Source: Marinimicrobium koreense
Lineage (GTDB): Bacteria; Pseudomonadota; Gammaproteobacteria; Pseudomonadales; Cellvibrionaceae
DNA length: 64,000 bases
NCBI RefSeq assembly: GCF_003762925.1
Contig: NZ_RJUK01000001.1
Coordinates: 2,418,001 to 2,482,000 of the forward strand
Direction of reading: 5' to 3'
This document shows positions 45,686 to 54,309 of the stretch, one piece after another. The position numbers and the translations under genes were made by a program. The notes under the pieces are model-generated. The model had not been told where the DNA came from and ran no database searches. It saw nothing but the letters and a program-made list of their open reading frames with translations. The stretch's first letter is position 1. The number at the start of each line of letters is the position of its first letter.

Positions 45686-47203
45686 TTACTCCTGGGCGAA
45701 CATTCTCGGTTGAGGCTGTTCAATGGATTGAGTGGAAAGACATTCGGCACTCGCCAGCCAGGACTCCAGGCTTTCCAGCACCAGTGCCCTCCTGATCCGG
45801 CCGTTGGGTGTGACTGCGGTGGAATCTATGTTCTGGAACGGGCAAGGCAACAGATACACGTGACTCAAGCGCGCATAGTCAGGCAGATTTGCATTGAGTG
45901 CCTCAATCGCCTGACGACAATCCTCCACACCGTTGTCAGTTGATCCCGGGTACAGCAGCGCCAATGGGTGGGGCTCCCCGTCACCGAACACCAGGGCCTG
46001 CGCCATACCGGCACTTTGGGTCAGTTCCGCCTCCAGCCATTCCGGGCTGATATTGCGCCCAAAACCGGTGATCAGCAGGTTCTTCTTCCGTCCGGACACC
46101 CATAGAAACCCGTCCTGATCCAGAAAACCCAGATCACCACTGGCTACCGCATGCGATTCATCCACGGGCGTTTCTCCCAGGTAACCGAGAAAACTGCTGC
46201 CAGAAATCTGCAGTTCACCACCGGGGCCAACATGGACATCTACATGGTCCAGAACGCGGCCCGCCGAACCGATACGATTGTCTGCGGGTGCGTTCAGCGC
46301 TACCACGGAACCACACTCCGACAACCCATAGCCCTGAAACATCGGCAATTCCAGCTTCTCCGCTCGGCGCAGTAGCGAGGGCGATACGCGCCCACCACCA
46401 ACGGCCAGGAAGCGATAACCCCGGTGCTGGAGTGCGCCCGATTCCGCGCCCTCGATCAGCACTCGTGTCAACTCCGGCACCAGAATCAACGACGTTGGCT
46501 GCCAACGATTCTGCTCCGAGAGCCAGCGCTGTGAGTCCATGCCACTACTACCGGATAACCCCAGGCTGGCAAGTCCCGGAACTGACACTTCAGCACCTCG
46601 AAACAGGCTCAAATACACGCCCGCGACGTTTTCCAGAAGCGTCGCCAAGGGTAAAACCGACAGATGCTGCGGCAGCTCCAGCTGGCTCAATCGGGTGTCC
46701 AAAGCCCGCAGGGTGCGTCCCAGTTGTGCAGCGGACAAACAGACCCCTTTAGGCGTGCCGGTGCTGCCAGAAGTGAACGTGATTTTCACCGTGCCCGGGG
46801 GTAACACTGACAGTTCCCGCTCAACGGGAAGACGGTGCATCCAAAGGCCACCGCCAACCGTCTCGGCCACCTCGTCAGCCCGCACATCGGCCGTGGACAG
46901 CAGAATCCCGTCCAGTCCTGCCGTTTCGACAAGATGCTGACGCTGCGACGGCGAGAAGAACGTCGGAACGGGCACCGAGACAACCCCGGCACGAACGCAG
47001 GCCAAATCGGCTACGACCCAGGCAACCGAGTTGTCACCCACCAGGCCAAGTCGCTGAACGCCCGAATCCATAATTGCCTGCGCAACCCCTTGCACACGGT
47101 TCCATAACTGTCGGTAAGTCACCGTCTGCTCATCGTCGCGAAGCGCCACTCGGCTCGGGTGCAACAAAGACCACCGGGCCAAGCGCTCAAGTAATTCATT
47201 CAT
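45686..47203 (-). CDS. AMP-dependent acyl ligase
   Basis: The product has 505 residues from the ATG at 47203, preceded by GAGG. The adenylate-forming motifs are all present: A3 ITFTSGSTGTPKGV, A5 FQGYGLSECGSV, A7/A8 GDLGFLDQDGFLWVSGRKKN. The A10 catalytic position reads TPNGRIRRAL, with Arg where a Lys is usual. It would activate a carboxylic acid as the acyl adenylate, then pass it to CoA or an amine. It is shorter than typical long-chain acyl-CoA ligases. It follows the thermostable-hemolysin-family gene by 10 bp. A 59-residue upstream extension would overlap that gene and is rejected. Confidence 0.88.
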   Translation of the reverse strand: MNELLERLARWSLLHPSRVALRDDEQTVTYRQLWNRVQGVAQAIMDSGVQRLGLVGDNSVAWVVADLACVRAGVVSVPVPTFFSPSQRQHLVETAGLDGILLSTADVRADEVAETVGGGLWMHRLPVERELSVLPPGTVKITFTSGSTGTPKGVCLSAAQLGRTLRALDTRLSQLELPQHLSVLPLATLLENVAGVYLSLFRGAEVSVPGLASLGLSGSSGMDSQRWLSEQNRWQPTSLILVPELTRVLIEGAESGALQHRGYRFLAVGGGRVSPSLLRRAEKLELPMFQGYGLSECGSVVALNAPADNRIGSAGRVLDHVDVHVGPGGELQISGSSFLGYLGETPVDESHAVASGDLGFLDQDGFLWVSGRKKNLLITGFGRNISPEWLEAELTQSAGMAQALVFGDGEPHPLALLYPGSTDNGVEDCRQAIEALNANLPDYARLSHVYLLPCPFQNIDSTAVTPNGRIRRALVLESLESWLASAECLSTQSIEQPQPRMFAQE

Positions 47204-47213
47204 AGTGACTACC

Positions 47214-47867
47214 TCAGACCGTGGTTTTTCCCAGCCAACCGGTGTGCCGCATTGCCTCGACACCACTGGGAACGTGCGCCAGCACCACTTCGGGGCGGTT
47301 CTGGTAATACGCCCCCCAGTCTTGCGCCGCCCCCTGCAGCCGCTCGGGCAACGCTGGGCCGAGTACCCTCGGTTTAACACCCATTTTTGCGAAACTCAGC
47401 CGGATCGATTGAGTCCCGGTAAAACAGATCCATTCGACACCTTGGGTAACCAACCATCGAGCAATCGCGGGAAAGAACAATCGACTGACGCCCTCAACGG
47501 CGCCGGCCAAGTGAGCGATCTCCACGACCCCTTCCCGATGGCCAAGGGCGCCTGGAGGTAAATATTGCTCAATGGGATGGTCCAGATAATCCTCAAGGAA
47601 CAAAGGCTGATCTGCCGCGTGCCGTGTGCCCACCGCGGCCATAACCAGCCCGGACCGGGCGACAAGAATCAGAGGAGAGGGGACAACAAGCGACGGGCAA
47701 CGCCCATACGCCGCACGAAAGCGCTGTTCGATGAAGAAGGCAATAGCGTCTGTGGCCCGTGATTCGGGATTTACCGAGCACAGTTTCCAGTCCCCCACGG
47801 GCATCAGCTCTGTGACGGACGGATCGAACAGGTCCACTTTTAACGGCAACAAGCAGGAAGATGACAT
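47214..47867 (-). CDS. Thermostable-hemolysin-family protein
   Basis: The product has 217 residues. The sequence follows the thermostable hemolysin (delta-VPH) family: an FIEQRFRAAYGRCP region, then LEDYLDHPIEQYL, VVEIAHLAGAVEGVSRLFFPAIARWL and a late FAKMGVKPRVLGPA. The family name comes from a Vibrio protein, but these proteins resemble GNAT or autoinducer-synthase folds, so acyl transfer is a reasonable alternative to membrane lysis. No signal peptide is present. GGAG lies nine bases before the ATG at 47867. It is the first gene of a five-gene operon whose promoter has two PmrA/QseB-type boxes. Confidence 0.82.
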   Translation of the reverse strand: MSSSCLLPLKVDLFDPSVTELMPVGDWKLCSVNPESRATDAIAFFIEQRFRAAYGRCPSLVVPSPLILVARSGLVMAAVGTRHAADQPLFLEDYLDHPIEQYLPPGALGHREGVVEIAHLAGAVEGVSRLFFPAIARWLVTQGVEWICFTGTQSIRLSFAKMGVKPRVLGPALPERLQGAAQDWGAYYQNRPEVVLAHVPSGVEAMRHTGWLGKTTV

Positions 47868-47918
47868 CAAATGAAACTCCAGTGAGGCACTCTGTCCTGC
47901 TCATGCTAAGGGTGCTAT

Positions 47919-47935
47919 CTTAATTAACGCTTAAA
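47919..47935. promoter_or_regulatory. PmrA/QseB-type box 1
   Basis: CTTAAT-TAACG-CTTAAA exactly fits the pattern HTTAAD-N5-HTTAAD known for PmrA/QseB-type response regulators. It lies between the hemolysin-family operon and the two-component genes. Confidence 0.6.
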
Positions 47936-47951
47936 CAATGCCCCCTGAATT

Positions 47952-47968
47952 CTTAAGCCAGAATTAAG
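47952..47968. promoter_or_regulatory. PmrA/QseB-type box 2
   Basis: CTTAAG-CCAGA-ATTAAG also fits HTTAAD-N5-HTTAAD. It starts 33 bp after box 1, which is three helical turns, so two dimers could bind the same face. Confidence 0.6.
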
Positions 47969-48029
47969 AAAACTCTGCCACACTGGGGGCATCCACCATT
48001 TCCAGGCGCAACGCTGCTGCGGGAGGACC

Positions 48030-48710
48030 ATGAGAATATTGCTGATTGAAGACGACTCGATGCTCGCCCAAACCATGATCCGCATGCTTGAACAGGCACA
48101 GCACCAGGTTGACTGGATCAATGACGGCAGGAAGGGACTGAATGCCCTGAAAGATCAAACCTTTGATATCGCCATTGCCGATTTGACGCTTCCTCGGCTG
48201 GATGGTCTTGAGATTGTTCGGCAAGCCAGAAAGGCACAATGCCGAACCCCCATTATTATTCTCACCGCTCGCGAAGAGCTGGATGACCGGGTGCAAGGGC
48301 TCGACTTCGGAGCGGACGACTATTTGACCAAGCCATTTAAAATGGCCGAGCTTGAAGCCCGCATGAGAGCCGTTATCAGGCGAACCGACGGCTATACCGA
48401 CAACAACGTCCTGACATCGGGCACCATTCGCCTGAATTTGGATCATGCGGAGCTTCAGGTAGGGGAGAAGCGCTTCCAGCTACCCAAGGCCGAGTTTCAG
48501 ATCCTGCAGGTACTGATGCGTAACACGGACAGAGTGGCCACAAGGCGACGGCTGGAGGAAGTACTCTATGGGTGGGACAGAGGCGCAGAGAGCAATACGC
48601 TAGAGGTACATATTCACCACCTTCGCCAGCGCCTGGGTAAATCCGTGATACGCACGGTACGCGGCGTTGGGTACACCCTGGATAGCGAAGCCGCAAAGGA
48701 CGCTGGATGA
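48030..48710 (+). CDS. OmpR-type response regulator (PmrA/QseB-like)
   Basis: The product has 226 residues. The receiver domain (1-115) has Asp8/Asp9, the phosphorylated Asp51 in IAIADLTLP and the Lys of YLTKPF. The C-terminal winged helix (about 125-222) ends with HIHHLRQRLGKSVIRTVRGVGYTL, typical of the OmpR/PhoB family. The overall wording is nearest to PmrA/QseB. GGGAGG precedes the ATG. It overlaps the sensor kinase gene by 4 bp. The two PmrA-type boxes in the divergent promoter suggest that it controls itself and the hemolysin-ligase operon. Confidence 0.93.
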   Translation: MRILLIEDDSMLAQTMIRMLEQAQHQVDWINDGRKGLNALKDQTFDIAIADLTLPRLDGLEIVRQARKAQCRTPIIILTAREELDDRVQGLDFGADDYLTKPFKMAELEARMRAVIRRTDGYTDNNVLTSGTIRLNLDHAELQVGEKRFQLPKAEFQILQVLMRNTDRVATRRRLEEVLYGWDRGAESNTLEVHIHHLRQRLGKSVIRTVRGVGYTLDSEAAKDAG

Positions 48711-50185
48711 TGTCACTGACTCGTACGCTCATCCTTCTGAATACAGCAATGACCTTGATTATTGTTACCCTGGCCTCGACCTGGAGCTATTGGCAAAGCA
48801 GCCACGAGCTGGAGGAACTGTTTGATGCGGAGTTGGCTCAGAATACCCGAATTGTTGAGGGCCTCGTTCGTCACTTGGCAGAGAATCGCAGCCGGCAGGA
48901 GTTACAACATACGCTGAGTGAGACTCTGGACCCCCTGGCGCTAACCGCGGACACCTCAGAGCCGGAAGAGCGTTGGTTCGAAAGTCGTGAGGACGAGATC
49001 CTATCCGGCGGCCTCGGACACCGATACGAAAAGAAAATTTCTTTTCAGGTCTGGACTGAAACCGGCCAACCGATTCTACCGAACAAGTTCGGGGACGTGG
49101 ATACCCTTGCTCCCGACAAGACAGGGTTTGGGTGGCTCAGCCAGTCCGATTACCGGTGGCGCACATTTACATTACACGATGAGAAAAACGGATTCTGGAT
49201 TCGCTCCGTACAGCGCGAAGATATTCGGGAGGAACTGAGCGGCCACCTTGCTCTGGGCAATGTTCTTCCTATTGCTTTTGCGCTGCCTCTTTTTATCGTC
49301 GCGACACTGTGGGCGGTCCGTACCAGCTTCCGCCCGCTCCGCCATCTGCAATCCATCGCCGCCCGCCTGGGACCGGGCACCGACAGGTTTTTACCATCGA
49401 ATACCGTCCCTCAGGAAGTGGAGGGGTTGGTCACAGCGCTGAACCAACTGTTGACCCGCCTTAACCGGACGATCGAGCGCGAACGTCGCTTTTCCTCCGA
49501 TGCAGCTCACGAACTGAGAACACCGCTGGCGGCATTGCGCCTGCAACTGGAGAGCATCAGCCAAGACTCCCCGACCGTGGTCAATGAGCTGTTGCAGTCA
49601 CTAGACCGAATGGCCCACCTGGTGGATCAGATGCTGGTCCTGAGTAAAGCCGACTCTGATTTCAACGAACACCCGGAACGCCTATCCCTGTCAGAGTGGG
49701 TTGCCCAGAGCGTGGCGGATGTCTACCCGCTGGCCCAGGAAAAGCAGATTGAGCTGCAGTTGCTCGAAACAGATGGCGAAGCCTGGATTATGGGCAACCC
49801 CACGCTGATCAACACCATGATTCGCTCATTACTGGCCAATGCCATACAGTACGGGCCTGAGAACAGTGAAGTAACACTCACATTAAGCCCGACTCGCGGT
49901 GGGTACCAGCTTAAAATCTGCGACCACGGCCCGGGCATACCGGAAGAGGAAAGAAACAAGGCGCTCAGCCGTTTCGTCCGCCTCGACCAGCGCCAAGGCT
50001 CCGGAGCCGGCCTCGGCCTGGCAATCGCCCAGAGAATCACCGAGCGCCACGGCGGCATATTGACACTGGAGGATCGTCCCGACGGGCAGCCAGGTTTATG
50101 TGCGGCGGTATGGCTGCCACTCCCAGCAAACTCCAGTGTAATACGCGGCAAAGCCTACGCTGGTTCGAATCACGGCGTTGATTGA
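48707..50185 (+). CDS. Sensor histidine kinase
   Basis: The product has 492 residues. Membrane segments near 8-28 and 180-200 flank a periplasmic sensor of about 150 residues, followed by a HAMP region. The dimerisation box holds the phospho-His in SSDAAHELRTPLAALRL. The ATPase domain has the N-box LLANAIQYGPEN, the G1 box CDHGPGIPEEE and the G2 box GSGAGLGLAIAQRI. It pairs with the response regulator by a 4-bp gene overlap. Its 3' end overlaps the convergent efflux-pump gene by 16 bp. The layout resembles PmrB/QseC; the signal could be a metal ion, low pH or a host or quorum signal. Confidence 0.92.
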   Translation: MMSLTRTLILLNTAMTLIIVTLASTWSYWQSSHELEELFDAELAQNTRIVEGLVRHLAENRSRQELQHTLSETLDPLALTADTSEPEERWFESREDEILSGGLGHRYEKKISFQVWTETGQPILPNKFGDVDTLAPDKTGFGWLSQSDYRWRTFTLHDEKNGFWIRSVQREDIREELSGHLALGNVLPIAFALPLFIVATLWAVRTSFRPLRHLQSIAARLGPGTDRFLPSNTVPQEVEGLVTALNQLLTRLNRTIERERRFSSDAAHELRTPLAALRLQLESISQDSPTVVNELLQSLDRMAHLVDQMLVLSKADSDFNEHPERLSLSEWVAQSVADVYPLAQEKQIELQLLETDGEAWIMGNPTLINTMIRSLLANAIQYGPENSEVTLTLSPTRGGYQLKICDHGPGIPEEERNKALSRFVRLDQRQGSGAGLGLAIAQRITERHGGILTLEDRPDGQPGLCAAVWLPLPANSSVIRGKAYAGSNHGVD

Positions 50186-53100
50186 TCGCCACTGGAACGA
50201 TCGGCGAACCAGGGGTACAGCGCAGGCAGAATCACCAGCGTGAGAATGGTGGCGGTCACCAGGCCACCGATCACCACAGCGGCCAATGGACGCTGCACTT
50301 CACTACCGGTTCCAGTGGCGAACAACAATGGTGCCAAGCCCAAGCCGGTAGTGACGGCCGTCATGATAACCGGACGCAAGCGCGCCATCGCACCCTGAAC
50401 GCAGGCTTTCGCCATGGGCACACCATCGCGCACCAACTCATTCAGGTAGCTGACCAGCACCAAGCCGTTTTCAAGCGCGATACCGAACAGGGCAATGAAG
50501 CCCACGGACGCCGGCACCGATAGGCTCAGCCCCGCCAGCCACAGCGATACAATACCGCCAACCAAGGCCAGAGGAATATTGAGCATGATCAACAGCGCAT
50601 TGCGCAGCGAACCGAAGTTGGCGTACAGCATGAAAAATACCAGCGCCAGGGTGATCGGCACCACCACCATCAAACGCTTGTTGGCCTGCTGCTGAAGTTC
50701 GAACTGGCCGCCCCACTTCAGGAAATAGCCCGGCGGAAGCGCCACCTGCTCGGCAATCATTCGATCCGCCTCGGCCACATAGGAGCCAATATCCCGGTCC
50801 CGGACGTTGGCCTGAATGGTGATAAAGCGCTGGTTGTTTTCCCGGGTAACCTGTCGTGGACCAACCACCTCTTCCACTCTGGCGAGCTCGCTGAGAGGAA
50901 TCTGCTGGCCCTGTTCGTTGCGAACTTTCAGATCCCGAATCACTTCCGTTCGGTCTCTTGAGGACTCTTTCAGGCGCACATAGATATCAAACCGACGGAT
51001 ACCCTCGAACACCTGACCGGCGCTGTCCCCGCCAATGGCGATACTGATGGTTTCCTGTACATCCGATACATTCAGGTTATAGCGGGCAATGGCTTCCCGG
51101 TCCAGTTCGATGCGAACCTGGGGTGTGCCTCCCACCTGGTCCTTCTGCACGTCTTCCCCACCAGAGACCTGACGCATCACCTCGGCAATTTCCGTGGCTT
51201 TCTGATCCAGAACACTCAGATCATCCCCAAAGAGCTTGGCGGCCAGCTCGGCTTTTGTCCCTGTAAGCAACTCATCCACCGCTGCGGCAATGGGCTGGGT
51301 AAAGTTGAACTTGGTGCCGGGGAAGTCTTCAAACTCGGCGCTCATTGCGGAGTATAGGCCATCGAGTGTTTCCGCCGTCTGCCACTGCTCCTTGGGTTTG
51401 AGTCCGACAAAGATCTCCGCGCTGTTTACCGGGTCGGCATGCGCACCGACTTCACCGCGGCCGATCCGGGTCACGACCTGAGTCACTTCCGGGAAACGCT
51501 CCAGCAACTGACGTTCAAACAGCGTCATGGACTGTTTGGCCTTATCCAGCGAGATGGAGGGCGCCATAGTGGCCCGAATCAGCAGATCCCCCTCGTTGAA
51601 TCGAGGCACAAACTCGGAGCCAAGACGAGGCCCAACAGCTACACCGACGGCAAGTACCAGTCCCGCGATGGTCACCCCAATCCAGCGGCGTCGGATAACG
51701 CCCTGCAATAGCGGTCGGTAACCACGGGCAACCAAGCCAATCAAACCACCGGGCTCGTCCGACGCCTGTTCTGACTTCGGACGACGCATGATCAAAGAGG
51801 CCACCACCGGAGCCACCACCAGAGCGAAGATCAGCGAGCCCACCATGGCCAGAGAGACCGTGTACGCCAAAGGCCGGAACGTGGCCCCTTCCACCCCCTG
51901 CAAACTGAACAGGGGCAGGAACACCACAATAATGATGCTGATGGCAAAGAGTATGGGCCGAGCTACCGCCTGACTGGCCCGGGCCACAATGTGCAGGCGC
52001 GACTCACCCGCAGAGGACTCGCGCAACAGTCGGTCGATGTTCTCGACCACCACTACGGCGCCGTCCACCATCATGCCGATGGCAATGGCCAGACCGCCCA
52101 GAGACATGAGGTTTGCGGAGATACCAAACCACTTCATGGCAATCAACGCCAGGCATACCGAGAACGGAATGGACAGCGCCACCACCAGACTGGGGCGCCA
52201 GCCCCCCATAAAGGCGAGCAACACGATCGCGACCAAAGCAATACCCTGAAGCAACGCATTGGTCACCGTGGAAACGGCGGCCTGAACCAGTTGCGCCTGG
52301 TCGTAATAGGGGCTGACTTCGATCCCTTCCGGCAAGTTGGCATTGATCGTCGCCAACTCTTCTTTCACCGCACCGATCACATTGGAGGTATTGGCACCAA
52401 TCAGCTTTAACACCATCCCCACCACGGCTTCGCCTTCACCATCCTTGGTGGTCAAGCCGCGACGGATTTCACCACCAATGGCCAGTTCGCCCAGTTGATG
52501 CAGATAGACGGGTATACCATCAACACTTTTGACCACGATGTTGCGAAGGTCATCGAGATCTTTTGCCAGACCGACAGAGCGAACAATGAATTGCTCGTCA
52601 TTCTGGATAATAAACTGGGCACCGGCATTGGCATTGTTTGCTTCGATCCGGCGTTTGATCTGCGGCAAGGAAATGTCGTACTGCAACAGCGCCTGCGGAT
52701 CGATACGCACCTGAAACTGCTTGACGTTACCGCCAATTGACAGCACTTCAGTCACGCCCTTGACCGTCTGCAGATTGAACTTGACGATCCAGTCCTGAAT
52801 TTCCCGCATTTCGGTGCGGCTGTACTCACCACTGGTATCTTCCAGCACATAGAACAGAATCTGTCCCAGACCGGTTGTAATCGGCCCCATGACCGGTTCA
52901 CCAAACCCGTTCGGAATGGCCTCTCTGGCCTGTTGCAGCCGTTCGCTGACCAGTTGTCGGGCGAAATAGATGTCCGTGCCGTCCTCGAAATAGATGTTCA
53001 CCACCGAGAGGCCAAAATTGGACACCGACCGAACGTGGTCCAGTTTCGGCAAGCCGTTCATGGCGCTTTCCAGGGGGTAGGTCACATACTTTTCCACCTC

Positions 53101-53274
53101 TTCCGGCGCGAGCCCTTCGGTCTCTACAAACACCTGTACCAACGAAGGTGAAATGTCCGGGTAGGCATCCACCGGCAGACTCCGATAAGCGGCATAGCCA
53201 CCAATCACCGTGGCCAGGGCCATCACCACCACCAGCAGCCGGTTTTGCAACGCCGCTCGAATAATCGCTTGCAT
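50170..53274 (-). CDS. Heavy-metal RND efflux pump, inner-membrane component (CzcA/CusA family)
   Basis: The product has 1034 residues with the 12-helix, two-porter-loop layout of RND pumps: helix 1 LVVVMALATVIGGY, a central helix block about 335-540, and helices at the end about 865-1025. The fourth helix reads AIAIGMMVDGAVVVVEN. The second half of the heavy-metal signature is kept (DGAxxxVEN), but the DFG at its start, usual for the zinc/cobalt/cadmium group, is absent. It exports metal cations from the periplasm through the adaptor and outer-membrane channel encoded upstream. The metal cannot be fixed from sequence alone. It is last in its operon and converges with the sensor kinase gene. 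Confidence 0.94.
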   Translation of the reverse strand: MQAIIRAALQNRLLVVVMALATVIGGYAAYRSLPVDAYPDISPSLVQVFVETEGLAPEEVEKYVTYPLESAMNGLPKLDHVRSVSNFGLSVVNIYFEDGTDIYFARQLVSERLQQAREAIPNGFGEPVMGPITTGLGQILFYVLEDTSGEYSRTEMREIQDWIVKFNLQTVKGVTEVLSIGGNVKQFQVRIDPQALLQYDISLPQIKRRIEANNANAGAQFIIQNDEQFIVRSVGLAKDLDDLRNIVVKSVDGIPVYLHQLGELAIGGEIRRGLTTKDGEGEAVVGMVLKLIGANTSNVIGAVKEELATINANLPEGIEVSPYYDQAQLVQAAVSTVTNALLQGIALVAIVLLAFMGGWRPSLVVALSIPFSVCLALIAMKWFGISANLMSLGGLAIAIGMMVDGAVVVVENIDRLLRESSAGESRLHIVARASQAVARPILFAISIIIVVFLPLFSLQGVEGATFRPLAYTVSLAMVGSLIFALVVAPVVASLIMRRPKSEQASDEPGGLIGLVARGYRPLLQGVIRRRWIGVTIAGLVLAVGVAVGPRLGSEFVPRFNEGDLLIRATMAPSISLDKAKQSMTLFERQLLERFPEVTQVVTRIGRGEVGAHADPVNSAEIFVGLKPKEQWQTAETLDGLYSAMSAEFEDFPGTKFNFTQPIAAAVDELLTGTKAELAAKLFGDDLSVLDQKATEIAEVMRQVSGGEDVQKDQVGGTPQVRIELDREAIARYNLNVSDVQETISIAIGGDSAGQVFEGIRRFDIYVRLKESSRDRTEVIRDLKVRNEQGQQIPLSELARVEEVVGPRQVTRENNQRFITIQANVRDRDIGSYVAEADRMIAEQVALPPGYFLKWGGQFELQQQANKRLMVVVPITLALVFFMLYANFGSLRNALLIMLNIPLALVGGIVSLWLAGLSLSVPASVGFIALFGIALENGLVLVSYLNELVRDGVPMAKACVQGAMARLRPVIMTAVTTGLGLAPLLFATGTGSEVQRPLAAVVIGGLVTATILTLVILPALYPWFADRSSGDQSTP

Positions 53275-53289
53275 AAAAACCTCCGAACG

Positions 53290-54309
53290 CTAGTGGTTGT
53301 GGCCCGATTCGAATTCACTCTTGAGCAAATCCGCTTTCAGCGTGAAGCCGCCTTTTGCGACGTATTGTTCACCGGAAGCGAGGCCGGACCGGATGACCAC
53401 CTGGTCCCGATCTTTTGCACCCAGAGTGACGGGCCGGAGGTGCCAACGCTCACCCTCCCGTACAAAAACCACCTCGCGGCCCTGATACTCGATGACCGCC
53501 GTATGAGGCACCACCACCTCGGCCTGTGTCTCGGCCAGCGTCACCTCAGCCTCAATAAACATGCCGGGGCGCCATTGGCCCGACGTGTTATCAAGATATA
53601 CCCGGGCCAGGCCGGTGCGTAGCTGTTCGCTGACCATGGGATCGAGATAGTCGATTCGGGCGTTGACCGGTTCGGGACCGAACGCCGTGCTGATGCGCAC
53701 CGGCTGGCCTGTCTCCACACGCCCAACCTGCCGTGGGTAGAGCGCAATATCGACCCAGAGCGTGGAAAGGTCCGCCACAACGAACGCGGCGTCGGTGGGT
53801 TGAATCTGTTCACCCAGTGTTGCGGAGCGATCAATGACCGTGCCGCGAATCAGGGACTTGAGCGGAAAGCGCTGCAGGGTCTGGGAGCTCTCGCCAACCG
53901 CGAGCGTATCGCCGGCATCAACAGAATCGCCAATCCGGGCACTGACATCGACAATCTGGGCCGGGTAACGGGGGCTGACCTGGGCCACAGCCTCTTTGTT
54001 CAGGCGGACTTCCCCAGGCAGAGACACGGTCTGGCGCACTTTTCCGGGGCCGGCGACGAGAATTTCTCCGCCCAGCGCCCGAAGCATTTCGGGATCAATC
54101 GTGGCTCCCTGCTCTTCATGGCCATCGTGACCCTCATGGCCTTCGTGCTCACCATGCCTATCGTGGGCTCCGTCGTCCTCGCCATGGGCCTGGTGCTCAG
54201 ATTCATGCTCGCTGTGCTCGGCTTGCTGAGCCTGCACGCTGATGCTGACCCCGGACAAGGGCAGCGCCATACTCATCATAAAAATCCAGAAGGATGTTAA
54301 CGGCTTCAT
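53290..54309 (-). CDS. RND periplasmic adaptor with His-rich N-terminus
   Basis: The product has 339 residues with a signal peptide (about 1-28). A His/Glu-rich segment (about 30-68) contains ten His residues in units such as HSEHESEH and HEGHEGHDGH, a likely metal-gathering region. Adaptor core segments follow: lipoyl-like strands around VSLPGEVRLNKEA and the beta-barrel region with VGRVETGQPVRI. The end carries a second small cluster (SGHNH). It links the inner-membrane pump to the outer-membrane channel. Its start overlaps the stop of the channel gene by 4 bp, and the pump gene follows 15 bp downstream. Confidence 0.92.
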   Translation of the reverse strand: MKPLTSFWIFMMSMALPLSGVSISVQAQQAEHSEHESEHQAHGEDDGAHDRHGEHEGHEGHDGHEEQGATIDPEMLRALGGEILVAGPGKVRQTVSLPGEVRLNKEAVAQVSPRYPAQIVDVSARIGDSVDAGDTLAVGESSQTLQRFPLKSLIRGTVIDRSATLGEQIQPTDAAFVVADLSTLWVDIALYPRQVGRVETGQPVRISTAFGPEPVNARIDYLDPMVSEQLRTGLARVYLDNTSGQWRPGMFIEAEVTLAETQAEVVVPHTAVIEYQGREVVFVREGERWHLRPVTLGAKDRDQVVIRSGLASGEQYVAKGGFTLKADLLKSEFESGHNH

